Below, one piece after another: positions 50,346 through 58,700 of a DNA stretch of 64,000 bases (the first letter of the stretch is position 1; every line of letters starts with the position of its first letter). The translations under genes and the position numbers were made by a program. The notes beneath the pieces were generated by a model that was given only the letters and a program-made list of their open reading frames with translations, was not told the DNA's origin and ran no database searches. The DNA is from Bacillota bacterium. GTDB lineage: Bacteria; Bacillota; Halanaerobiia; B1SED10-174. The DNA is taken from assembly GCA_007122335.1 (NCBI GenBank), contig SKTZ01000021.1, forward strand, positions 1-64,000, read 5' to 3'.

Positions 50346-51495
50346 GAATGCCAAAATAATGACCGGAAAAGGGGATACAATTGAATCAGGCCTTTTGCTG
50401 GTCAAGGATGGGAAAATAGTTGATGTTGTAAAGGAAGGAGACATCCCCCAGGGAGCAGAGGTCATCGACCTTGAAGGGAAAATAATAACTCCCGGGTTTA
50501 TTGATGCCCATTCCCACGTTGGTATAGGTGAAGTGGGGGTAGGCTGGGAAGGCCAGGATTACAATGAAATTTCGGATCCGGTTACCCCGCACCTCAGGGC
50601 TATAGACGGAATCCTTCCCGAAGATGGAGGGTTTAAGAGTGCCCGGTCGGGAGGGGTTACAACAATTATGACTGGTCCCGGAAGCGCCAATGTAATCGGG
50701 GGAGAAACAGTTGTAATCAGAACTGCTGGAAAAACAATTGAGGAAATGATAGTCCGCAACCCCGCGGGGATGAAAGCTGCGCTGGGGGAAAATCCAAAAA
50801 GGGTTTACGGGGTAATGGGCCCCAAAAAATCACCTATTACCCGGATGGCTTCAGCTGCACTGCTCAGAGAAACCCTTGTTAAAGCGGAAAATTATAAGGC
50901 CAAACTGGAGAAAGGCGAAAAAGATCCGGAAAAGATGCCGGAAAGAGATTTGAAAATGGAGGCCATGCTCAGGGTCCTCAACCGGGAAATGCCCCTTCGC
51001 TTGCACGCCCACCGGGCTGACGATATTATGACAGGAATCCGGGTTGCCCGGGAATTTAATATTGACCTGACTATAGAGCATTGTACCGAGGGACATAAAA
51101 TTGCTCCTGAAATTGCTGAAAGTGGATTTCCAGCAATAGTTGGTCCTTCCTTAGGACCCGCAACAAAGCTAGAGACGAAAGACATCACCTGGGAAACTCC
51201 CAAGGTTCTCCATGAGGCGGGAGTAAAGGTAGCCATCATGACTGATCACCCGGTGGTTCCTATAGAGTACCTGGGCCTTTGTGCAAGCCTGGCCATGAAG
51301 GCAGGGCTTCCCGAAGAAGAAGCCCTAAAAGCTATAACCCTTAATGCTGCCGAAATACTCGGCATTGCTGACCGGGTAGGCAGCCTGGAAAAGGGGAAAG
51401 AGGCAGATTTTGTGATCTGGGATAAGCATCCTTTTGATGTGCACAGTCGAGCTCTAAAAGTTTACATACGGGGCGAGCTGGTTCAGGATGAGTAG
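50332..51495 (+). CDS. Amidohydrolase (imidazolonepropionase-like)
   Basis: 387 residues from ATG 50332; the ATG six bases earlier directly abuts the ribosome site. The N-terminal beta sandwich is followed by the TIM barrel with the metal motif DAHSHVG, a LRLHAHRADD segment, IEHCTEG and the catalytic Asp in MTDHPVVP. The C-terminus GSLEKGKEADFVIWD is typical. It should hydrolyse a cyclic amide or related bond in the cytoplasm; the substrate is unknown. It overlaps the next gene by 8 bases. Confidence 0.92.
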   Translation: MLVFKNAKIMTGKGDTIESGLLLVKDGKIVDVVKEGDIPQGAEVIDLEGKIITPGFIDAHSHVGIGEVGVGWEGQDYNEISDPVTPHLRAIDGILPEDGGFKSARSGGVTTIMTGPGSANVIGGETVVIRTAGKTIEEMIVRNPAGMKAALGENPKRVYGVMGPKKSPITRMASAALLRETLVKAENYKAKLEKGEKDPEKMPERDLKMEAMLRVLNREMPLRLHAHRADDIMTGIRVAREFNIDLTIEHCTEGHKIAPEIAESGFPAIVGPSLGPATKLETKDITWETPKVLHEAGVKVAIMTDHPVVPIEYLGLCASLAMKAGLPEEEALKAITLNAAEILGIADRVGSLEKGKEADFVIWDKHPFDVHSRALKVYIRGELVQDE

Positions 51496-51832
51496 GCTGG
51501 AAGAGTTTAAAAAGTTTCGCGAAGAAATCAACCAGGAAATTGAAAAAATAGATAACCAGACCATTAAAAGGTTTTTCGCTCTTGATAACCAGGTTTATAA
51601 AGAAGGGGCCCTTCCAGAAAAAACAAAAGAACTGCTGGGCCTGGTAGCTTCAATGGTTTTAAGGTGTGATGACTGTATCACCTATCACCTGTGGCAGGCT
51701 CAAAAAGTTGGGGCCAGTAAGAAGGAAGTTGAGGAAACCATGGCAGTTGCACTGGTGGTAGGAGGCTCGATTGTAATTCCCCATATGAGGCGAGCGGTTG
51801 AGCTGATCAAGGAAATGGACTGGAAGGAATGA
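51488..51832 (+). CDS. Carboxymuconolactone decarboxylase/AhpD-like protein
   Basis: 114 residues. The AhpD signature is complete: ELLGLVASMVLRCDDCITYHL with the CxxC pair and a His two residues on, then the helix EVEETMAVALVVGGS. Members act as disulfide reductases or decarboxylases. The 8-base overlap with the amidohydrolase suggests they are coexpressed, but no pathway is evident. Confidence 0.92.
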   Translation: MSRLEEFKKFREEINQEIEKIDNQTIKRFFALDNQVYKEGALPEKTKELLGLVASMVLRCDDCITYHLWQAQKVGASKKEVEETMAVALVVGGSIVIPHMRRAVELIKEMDWKE

Positions 51833-51862
51833 TCCCCTGCGGGGGGTCATTCCATTTTTTTA
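51826..51862 (+). terminator. Intrinsic terminator after the AhpD-like gene
   Basis: GGAATGATCCCC (51826-51837) pairs with GGGGGTCATTCC (51842-51853), followed by ATTTTTTT. The stem includes the stop codon region. Confidence 0.92.
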
Positions 51863-52014
51863 GGTTTTTTTGGAGTGATATTATTCAAATCAATAAAAAA
51901 TCAGGTGTTTAATGAAGGGTTAATTAAAATATTGAAGGAATAATAACGACTTTGGGGAATAGTAGTTTAAAATGGTGAAAATTTTTCTGGAGAATTTACG
52001 GGAGGGAGATTCAA

Positions 52015-53403
52015 ATGGATTACTTTAGAAGAACCAGGGTAAAAGAAATTATCAGTGGTCAAAAAGCCGACCAAAAGGTAATTATTTTAGGATGGGCAAG
52101 GACAAAAAGGCTGTCAAAAAATGTAGGTTTTATTGAAATAAATGACGGAAGCTCCCTGCATAATGCCCAGCTCGTTTTTTCTCCTCCCGGAGATTTTCCC
52201 GAGCTTGAGAGGATAATAACCGGGACTAGTTTGCGTGTTGTGGGCAAGGTGGTTAAGGTTGAGGGCAGAGAGCAGGCCTATGAAGTTCATGCGGAAGAGC
52301 TGGAAATTGTGGGAGAATGCTCTCAGGATTACCCCCTGCAGAAAAAAAGGCATACTTTTGAATTTTTGCGGGAAATTGCCCACCTCAGACCCCGGACCAA
52401 TACCTTTGGGGTTATTAATCGGTTTAGAAGCAAACTATCTCATTGTATTCATGAATATTACCAGCAAAGAGGTTTTTATTACATCCATACCCCGATTATT
52501 ACTACCAGTGACTGTGAAGGAGCGGGAGACCTTTTTCAGGTAACCACTCTTCCCTTAAAGGAACTTGCTGAGAAGAAAACCGAACTGGATATGGATAAAG
52601 ATTTTTTTGCGGAGAAGGCCTATCTGACTGTAAGTGGTCAACTTGAAGGAGAGTTAATGTGCACCGCCCTGGGTGATATTTATACCTTTGGTCCTACCTT
52701 TAGGGCAGAAAAATCCTATACTTCACGCCATCTTTCGGAGTTCTGGATGATGGAACCAGAAATGGCTTTTTGCGATCTGGATGAAATGATAATTTTAATC
52801 GAGGATTTCTTAAAACACCTTATTTCCTATAGTATTGAGCAGTGCGAGGAAGAGATGGCCTTTTTTAACCAGTGGATTGATAAAGGTAGGCAAAAGGTTT
52901 TGCAATCTATTGTAGAATCTGATTTTGCCAAGATTACTTATACTGAAGCCGTTGATATTCTAAAAAAATCCAAACGGAATTTTGAATTTCCTGTTGGATG
53001 GGGCCTTGATTTACAGTCAGAACATGAACGTTTTCTCTCGGAGGAATATTTTAAAAAGCCAGTCTTTGTAACTGATTATCCTAGAGATATAAAGGCTTTT
53101 TATATGCGGGTTAATGAAGATGAGAAAACGGTTCGTGCAGTTGATGTCCTGGTTCCCCTTGTAGGAGAAATTGTCGGTGGAAGCCAGCGGGAAGAGAGGT
53201 ACGATTATTTAAGAAAGAATATGGTCCAGCAGGGCATGGATATTGAGGAGTACCAGTGGTTTTTGGATATCAGAAAATATGGTACTGTACCGCATTCAGG
53301 TTTTGGACTGGGATTTGAAAGGATGCTAATGTACCTATCTGGAATGACTAACATCCGGGATGTGATGCCTTTTCCCCGATTTCCTCGTTCTGCAAAATTT
53401 TAA
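52015..53403 (+). CDS. asnS: Asparaginyl-tRNA synthetase
   Basis: A class IIb synthetase of 462 residues. An OB-fold anticodon domain ([26 protein letters not shown]) precedes the catalytic core. Motif 2 is [22 protein letters not shown] and motif 3 [27 protein letters not shown]. Residue context (MEPEMAF and [10 protein letters not shown]) fits AsnRS rather than AspRS. Its presence suggests direct charging of tRNA-Asn. It has a strong GGGAGG ribosome site. Confidence 0.95.
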   Translation: MDYFRRTRVKEIISGQKADQKVIILGWARTKRLSKNVGFIEINDGSSLHNAQLVFSPPGDFPELERIITGTSLRVVGKVVKVEGREQAYEVHAEELEIVGECSQDYPLQKKRHTFEFLREIAHLRPRTNTFGVINRFRSKLSHCIHEYYQQRGFYYIHTPIITTSDCEGAGDLFQVTTLPLKELAEKKTELDMDKDFFAEKAYLTVSGQLEGELMCTALGDIYTFGPTFRAEKSYTSRHLSEFWMMEPEMAFCDLDEMIILIEDFLKHLISYSIEQCEEEMAFFNQWIDKGRQKVLQSIVESDFAKITYTEAVDILKKSKRNFEFPVGWGLDLQSEHERFLSEEYFKKPVFVTDYPRDIKAFYMRVNEDEKTVRAVDVLVPLVGEIVGGSQREERYDYLRKNMVQQGMDIEEYQWFLDIRKYGTVPHSGFGLGFERMLMYLSGMTNIRDVMPFPRFPRSAKF

Positions 53404-53405
53404 CT

Positions 53406-53432
53406 GGAAAAGAAGAAAGGATTTTCCTTTTT
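53406..53432 (+). terminator. Weak terminator after asnS
   Basis: GGAAAA (53406-53411) pairs with TTTTCC (53422-53427), followed by TTTTT. The stem is short and A/T-rich. The remaining bases up to 53660 hold no gene I can support. Confidence 0.4.
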
Positions 53433-53660
53433 CCAAGATTTTTCTTTAAAACAACTGTGCCCTGCATTACTTGAAAAGAATGGTTGGGCCTTTAAAAACC
53501 TTTATTTTAGCGGGTTTTTTACTTCTAGCAAAAACGAAAAAGGGTTTAGGTGGGAAGAGTCCTTTCAAGAAAAGGTTTTTCTTGGTTAAAAAAGGAAGGA
53601 GTTATCTACAGGTTTGGCGAATCATACGACAACAAGGCAACTGCGGGAAGGGTGGTTTTT

Positions 53661-54275
53661 TTGCAGGAAAAACTTCGGGAAAGAATCGCTCAGCTCGAGG
53701 GCGTTTTAGCAGTTAATATTACTCAGGAAGAAGACGGGGAAATCCAAGAGATCCACGTTCTTTCTGATGAATCCCGCAACCCAAAAAGGTTGGTAAGAGA
53801 TATTGAGACCGTTCTTCAGGTTGAAACTGGGGAATCCTTTGACCATAAAAAGATCAGTATTGCCCAGGTAAATGAACAAAAAAAAGATGGAAGCCCCCTG
53901 GACAGGATTCAAATTTTGGGAGTTTATTTGAGGCCAAGAGAGCCGGTTTGCACAATTGAATTAAAATTTCGGGGAGAAGAGTACAGCTATAAATACCAGG
54001 GGGATGAAATGGATGAACCCCAGGAAATTGTTTTAAAGGCTCTAACCAAAGCTGTTGAAATGTTTATTAAACCACCCTTTCGAATTAAAATTAGGGATGT
54101 TCAGGAAACCCATATGCGAGAAAAAATTATCGTTATTATTATCCAGCTAAAGTGGAAACAGGGAGAAGAAATCCTTGTGGGTGCGAGTCTGGTTGATGAA
54201 AACATGCCTCTGGCACTTTCCAAAGCTTTTTTCCATGCTCTTAACAGGAAGTTGAACACAGTACTAGTTATCTAG
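53661..54275 (+). CDS. Conserved hypothetical protein
   Basis: 204 residues from TTG 53661, 5 bases after GGAAGGGTGG. The frame is open back to GTG 53550, so 37 more residues are possible. The N-terminal domain reads IAQLEGVLAVNI, EIHVLSDESRNPKRLVRDIETVLQ and DHKKISIAQV, a small alpha/beta ACT-like or sensor-like unit. A second beta-rich domain (RIQILGVYLRPREPVCTIEL, then VGASLVDENMPLALSKAFFHALNRKL) follows. I do not know a function. It precedes a small peptide gene and an HD-GYP protein. Confidence 0.8.
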   Translation: MQEKLRERIAQLEGVLAVNITQEEDGEIQEIHVLSDESRNPKRLVRDIETVLQVETGESFDHKKISIAQVNEQKKDGSPLDRIQILGVYLRPREPVCTIELKFRGEEYSYKYQGDEMDEPQEIVLKALTKAVEMFIKPPFRIKIRDVQETHMREKIIVIIIQLKWKQGEEILVGASLVDENMPLALSKAFFHALNRKLNTVLVI

Positions 54276-54317
54276 ATTTCTCAATGGCCGGGGACGAGCG
54301 GAGCATAACATATGAGC

Positions 54318-54356
54318 TTAGCCTACCTTCAAGAAAGATACTAGAAGGGAGGCTAA
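54318..54356 (+). promoter_or_regulatory. Hairpin burying the ribosome site of the 33-residue peptide gene
   Basis: TTAGCCT (54318-54324) plus CCTTC (54326-54330) pair with GAAGG (54344-54348) plus AGGCTAA (54350-54356), one A-G mismatch. The whole AAGGGAGG ribosome site is inside the stem. Confidence 0.6.
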
Positions 54357-54360
54357 CAAA

Positions 54361-54462
54361 ATGAAGAAGAAACTCTTCATTCTTTTCACCACTGTGGTTT
54401 ATGTGGTCCTTTCTACCCTGGTTGCTCTGGGTGGAGATTCCGGACAGTTTGGCGCAAGATAA
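54361..54462 (+). CDS. 33-residue membrane or secreted peptide
   Basis: ATG 54361, 8 bases after AAGGGAGG; TAA 54460-54462. A basic start (MKKK) is followed by one hydrophobic helix (LFILFTTVVYVVLSTLVALGG) and a polar end. It could be a signal-peptide-like or single-span small protein. It lies 56 bases before the HD-GYP gene. No family known to me. The strong ribosome site and the hairpin over it support it as a real, regulated gene. Confidence 0.65.
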   Translation: MKKKLFILFTTVVYVVLSTLVALGGDSGQFGAR

Positions 54463-54518
54463 CAGATAGGTCTTTAAAAAACCTCCCGGCCATTGAGATC
54501 CTGATTGGAGGATTAACC

Positions 54519-55781
54519 GTGCGCGACAGAGGATGGACAATATTTGTTACTACAATTTATTTAATCGCAGCGGGTTTTTTTATTTATTTTTTTGGAACAG
54601 ATCAAACTTATCTTGACCCAACAGAGTTGGGTTTGGTTATTTTGCTTACTTCACTTTTACTTCTTCTTTCCTTTGGAACCACCGTGGGAAGCGGTTCTGG
54701 CACCCACAGTTCAATAACCCTGCCAATAATTATACCCGCCCTGTACCTTTTGGGACCGTTTTGGGGTGGGTTTGTTTCTGCAATAGGGACAATCCAACCC
54801 AATCAAATTAAAAAAGGTTTTCCGGTATATATTTTTATCCTTAACCGAGCTATGATTTTTATTTCGGTTATTATAAGTTCATTCTGGTTAAGGTTTTTGG
54901 TCAATGGTGGATTTGAGTGGATTAATATTTGGATTGTTGCTGCAATTGGGTTTTCCTATAACTTGGTTAATAATATAATGCTTTGGGCTGGTCTTTGGGC
55001 CGACAGAAAACTTTCTTCAGGAAATAACTTTATTTTATTTGCCCTGGAAAGGACAAGAACTGTTTTTATTTCCACCCTTGTCGCAGTAATCTTTATCATT
55101 GTTTACCAGTCCCATGCTCTTCCGGGGATTTTAATTTTGTTTGCCCTGGTTTTTCTTTTTCGGGATGTTTTGCAGGCCAGATTTAAGCATATTAACAGTT
55201 TTTTTCAGGTTATCGAAAGCTTTGCCCGGGTAATTGATACCAAGGACCCTTATACCCGAGGGCATTCCGAGCGCGTGGCTCAATATGTTGAGGATATTGG
55301 AAGGAGAGCAGGGCTTTCCCCTATTCGTATCCCCCGGATAGTTCAGGCTGCAAAACTTCATGATGTAGGTAAATTGGGAATTCCAGAAGCCATTCTCCTG
55401 AAACCGGGCAGGCTGACTGCGCAGGAATATGACCAGATAAAATCCCACCCGGTAAGAGGTGAAAAGCTTTTAGAAGATATTGAAATGCTTGATGATTTAA
55501 TGGCCATAATCCGGCACCACCATGAACGTTACGATGGGAAAGGCTATCCGGATGGTCGCAAAGGTGAAGATATTCCTTTTGAAGCCCGAATTCTTTCCCT
55601 GGCCGATGCTTTTGACTGTATGACGACTGACAGGATTTATCGCAAGGCGATGAATAAAGAAGAAGTTTTGGAAGAACTGGAGAGGTGTTCAGGTACTCAG
55701 TTTGATCCCCACCTGACGAGAATATTAATTGATATGTTGCAGAATGATTTTTATGATGAAAACTTTGGCTGGCAAAAATAA
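54519..55781 (+). CDS. Membrane HD-GYP phosphodiesterase (cyclic-di-GMP type)
   Basis: 420 residues from GTG 54519 after GGAGG. About six or seven membrane helices in the first 220 residues form a sensor unit. The C-terminal HD-GYP domain has the GHSERVAQY lead-in, KLHDVGKLGIPEAIL (HD at about residue 281), HPVRGEKLLE, IRHHHERYDGKGYPDG (GYP at about 343) and SLADAFDCMTTDR. All metal ligands are present, so it should be active on cyclic-di-GMP or a related dinucleotide. Such signals often control type IV pili. Confidence 0.93.
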   Translation: MRDRGWTIFVTTIYLIAAGFFIYFFGTDQTYLDPTELGLVILLTSLLLLLSFGTTVGSGSGTHSSITLPIIIPALYLLGPFWGGFVSAIGTIQPNQIKKGFPVYIFILNRAMIFISVIISSFWLRFLVNGGFEWINIWIVAAIGFSYNLVNNIMLWAGLWADRKLSSGNNFILFALERTRTVFISTLVAVIFIIVYQSHALPGILILFALVFLFRDVLQARFKHINSFFQVIESFARVIDTKDPYTRGHSERVAQYVEDIGRRAGLSPIRIPRIVQAAKLHDVGKLGIPEAILLKPGRLTAQEYDQIKSHPVRGEKLLEDIEMLDDLMAIIRHHHERYDGKGYPDGRKGEDIPFEARILSLADAFDCMTTDRIYRKAMNKEEVLEELERCSGTQFDPHLTRILIDMLQNDFYDENFGWQK

Positions 55782-55782
55782 T

Positions 55783-55808
55783 GAGCCCCACTTCAAGGTG
55801 GGGTTTTC
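55783..55808 (+). terminator. Intrinsic terminator after the HD-GYP gene
   Basis: CCCCAC (55786-55791) pairs with GTGGGG (55798-55803), followed by TTTT. The T-run is short. Confidence 0.65.
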
Positions 55809-55838
55809 TGCATTTTACAGGAAAAAGGAGGAATTTTT

Positions 55839-58700
55839 TTGTCCCTCAAGATAATTGGTTACCGGGATATTCCCGAGTTAATAAAGAAAATTGCCCTTTC
55901 TCCAAGGATGCTTTTGATCCTCCCCACGCAAAAGAAAGCCCATTTTATAAAAAATGAACTTTTAAGGTATTGGGAAAGTCCAGGGGTGTTTTCCCTCCCC
56001 GAGCTATTGTTTGAACAGTACAAAAGTAGGGGAGGGATAAAAAAAAGAATAACCCCGGCCCAAGAGATTTTAATTATGGAAAGGATAATTGAAGAAACCT
56101 GGGATGATTTGCATTTTTTTTCTCAGTCAGAACAATTTCCCGGACTTGCTGTTAAAATTAAAAGCTTATTTAATACTCTGGTCCAGGAGAAAAAGACCAT
56201 TAACGAGGTTAATGAATTTGCTGCCCAAAAAGAAGATCTGCTGATCCTGCGGGAAAAATATCTTTCCTTTTTAAGGGAAAAGGAATTAATAGATGCGGAT
56301 TGTCTTCTGGAAATGGGAGGAGAATTGGTAAAGGATTTAAATAAGGATTGGGAAAGCTTGGGTTTGGATACACTGCATTATATGATGCCAGTTGATTGGG
56401 AGATAATTGGGGAATTGGAAATTGGTTTTGCAAGAAAATTTATTTTTACCGATTTACTCGAAAAACTGCCATCGGGAAAAACTTTCCTTGCCTGTTTAAA
56501 GGAATTTCATCAGGACAATTTTAAACTTACTTCTGGTAAAAAACAAGATTGCGGCTCTGTTGGGATCTTTTTTAACCCGGAAGAAGAAACGAAACATGTA
56601 GCCCGGGATCTTCGCCGGAAAGTTGAAAGTGGGGTTCCCCCTGCAAATTTATTTGTTGTTCCTGCAGCGCTGGAAGAATACCAGGCTCTGATCATGGAGA
56701 TATTTCCTCAATATGATATACCTTTTGATATATCAAGGGGACTACCGCTGGAGGGGAGCCCCCCGGCAATTCTTCTGAAAACCATCCTCGAGCTTGTAGA
56801 AAACCCCTTCAGCAGGCAGCTCCTCTATAGATTTTTTTCCAGTTCTCTTGTTGAACTGAGGGGATTGGATATTGAAGTAATTGATGATTTTGCCCGGCGC
56901 TTCAATTACAATGACCTGGAACCCCTGTTTAAAGGAGAGGTCGATCTGGGGGCAATCCTCGCCAAAAAAGATGCGACTTCAATTGGAAATCAGCTTAAAA
57001 TTTTAGGAAGATTTATAGAAAATTTTTTAATCCCAATTCAGCAAAACCGGGATTATAGAAATATTTTCTCCCTGCTGCGGGAAATTTTCCTGAAGATTTC
57101 TTTTTTGGAGAATGTAATTGATCCTGGGGTGAGCGAGGGAAATTTTAACCCCCAGGAAATTACTATTGCCATCCGTAAAATATATGAGGTTTTAGATGAT
57201 GCGGAACAGCTATTTGCAGGAGGGGTTGTATTTGCAGATAATTTACAGGAAAGAATTAAACATGTTCTGGGAAGATTAATTGCGGAAAAAGAGTACTATA
57301 TTCCCTCCCGGGCAGGAGGGGTTCAGGTAACGGGAATATTAAATATGCGGGGTTGGCCAGCAGAAAAGGTCTATTTTATGGGGGTGACTGCAGATAATTT
57401 TCCCGGGATCCCGGAAAACAATTTCCTTTTGCCGGGCAAGGATTCCGGCCAGGTTTTAAGAGAAGCGAGATTATTTTTCTATCAAATTGTTTCTGCGTGT
57501 GGAGAAGTTGATATTTCCTTTCCAGCCTATTTTAAAGGGAAAGAAACCCGCCCCTCAACATTGCTTAAAGATTTTGAAGTAGAAAATTTTTCTGGAATAC
57601 AGCCTGGTGGTGATTTCGCCGGGTTAAATGATATGCTCGGTTTCCTGGCCCAATACCAGGACCGGGAAACCTGGCAGAAATTTGCCAGCCCCGGGGATAT
57701 TAAAGATATAATTATGGACTGGGCAAGAGAAAACAATTTAGCCAGTAAATTTAATGGTTTCCTGGGTCCTGGAATTGGCTTGACTCCGGATCCTGTAGCA
57801 GTAACAGCACTTGAAGATTACTGGCGCTGTCCCTTTTATTATTTTCTAAACTGGGTTCTTGAGCTTAGAAAAACGGAGGAAGTGGAAGAAGAAGAGGAAT
57901 TGGCTCTCTTCGGTCTGCAGATCCATCGGGTCTTGGAACTTTTTGGCAAAAATAATGGTTTCGAGCTCTTAAAACAAGATTTAAAGGCTGCTTCTGACAA
58001 AATGAGGGAAATTGCCCTGGAGGTATTGGAGGAAGAAAATATAGATCTGGATAGGAACATGTTTGTTGGAGCCCAATACAAGAACTGGTTGAGAGGACTT
58101 GGGGATGGGAAACTCCCGGAAGGGGTTTTAAGCCGGTTTTTGAGGGAAGAGCAAACTCGATTGGAAAAATTTTCTCCCCGGGATTTTGAGACGGACCTGG
58201 GAAAGAATAATTACTTTCCAAAATTAGGCCCCTTTAGGCTGAAAGGTAGAGTAGACAGGCTGGACGGTTTCGCAGAACAGGATATAATGATTTATGATTA
58301 CAAAACAGGCCGGGTTCCCCCGGGGAAAGAGATCCGGGAGTGGAGAAATTTGCAGTTACCTCTTTATGTGCTTGCCCTGAAAAATCGCCCTGACCTTGAA
58401 GGCAGGGAAATCCTGGGAGGATATTATCAACTGCGGCACCGCGAGCCCCCAGCTTTGAAGCCCTTAATTGGAGATAATTTGGGAAAAAATTTCAATAAAC
58501 GAAGTATTATTGAACTTGAAGAACTGGGTGGCCGGGAAAAATACGAAGAAATTCTTGGAAAAATTAAAGAAGGAATTGACCGGGGAAATTTCCAGCCTAC
58601 TACCTGGGACCGGGAAGATGCGAAGTGTGATTATTGTTCTTTCCGGACAGTTTGTAGAAAAAATAATTATTACCGGGATGGGGGGAATAGCCGTGACTGA
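55839..58700 (+). CDS. addB: AddB-like PD-(D/E)XK nuclease with Fe-S cysteines
   Basis: 953 residues from TTG after AAAAAGGAGG. The helicase-like N-terminus (RMLLILPTQKKAHFIKNELL) lacks a GxxGxGKT ATP site. The C-terminal nuclease has GRVDRLDGFAEQDIMIYDYKTG (catalytic Asp/Lys near residue 820) and the LQLPLYVLAL helix. Four cysteines fit an iron-sulfur staple: RCPFYYF (about 663) and CDYCSFRTVC (930-939). With AddA it should resect double-strand ends. It overlaps addA by 8 bases. Confidence 0.88.
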   Translation: MSLKIIGYRDIPELIKKIALSPRMLLILPTQKKAHFIKNELLRYWESPGVFSLPELLFEQYKSRGGIKKRITPAQEILIMERIIEETWDDLHFFSQSEQFPGLAVKIKSLFNTLVQEKKTINEVNEFAAQKEDLLILREKYLSFLREKELIDADCLLEMGGELVKDLNKDWESLGLDTLHYMMPVDWEIIGELEIGFARKFIFTDLLEKLPSGKTFLACLKEFHQDNFKLTSGKKQDCGSVGIFFNPEEETKHVARDLRRKVESGVPPANLFVVPAALEEYQALIMEIFPQYDIPFDISRGLPLEGSPPAILLKTILELVENPFSRQLLYRFFSSSLVELRGLDIEVIDDFARRFNYNDLEPLFKGEVDLGAILAKKDATSIGNQLKILGRFIENFLIPIQQNRDYRNIFSLLREIFLKISFLENVIDPGVSEGNFNPQEITIAIRKIYEVLDDAEQLFAGGVVFADNLQERIKHVLGRLIAEKEYYIPSRAGGVQVTGILNMRGWPAEKVYFMGVTADNFPGIPENNFLLPGKDSGQVLREARLFFYQIVSACGEVDISFPAYFKGKETRPSTLLKDFEVENFSGIQPGGDFAGLNDMLGFLAQYQDRETWQKFASPGDIKDIIMDWARENNLASKFNGFLGPGIGLTPDPVAVTALEDYWRCPFYYFLNWVLELRKTEEVEEEEELALFGLQIHRVLELFGKNNGFELLKQDLKAASDKMREIALEVLEEENIDLDRNMFVGAQYKNWLRGLGDGKLPEGVLSRFLREEQTRLEKFSPRDFETDLGKNNYFPKLGPFRLKGRVDRLDGFAEQDIMIYDYKTGRVPPGKEIREWRNLQLPLYVLALKNRPDLEGREILGGYYQLRHREPPALKPLIGDNLGKNFNKRSIIELEELGGREKYEEILGKIKEGIDRGNFQPTTWDREDAKCDYCSFRTVCRKNNYYRDGGNSRD

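Noticed and set aside
51850-52014. Possible T-box in front of asnS
   Set aside because: The 165-base leader lacks the GGTGGNACCGCG sequence and a terminator. It appears to be an ordinary AT-rich promoter region.
53471-53716. An 81-residue open frame between asnS and the conserved hypothetical gene
   Set aside because: It has no ribosome site, is Lys/Gly/Arg-rich low complexity, and overlaps the better frame starting at 53661 (or 53550).
54276-54317. Possible cyclic-di-GMP riboswitch before the HD-GYP gene
   Set aside because: The purine-rich sequence looked suggestive, but I could not find the conserved class I or class II core elements.
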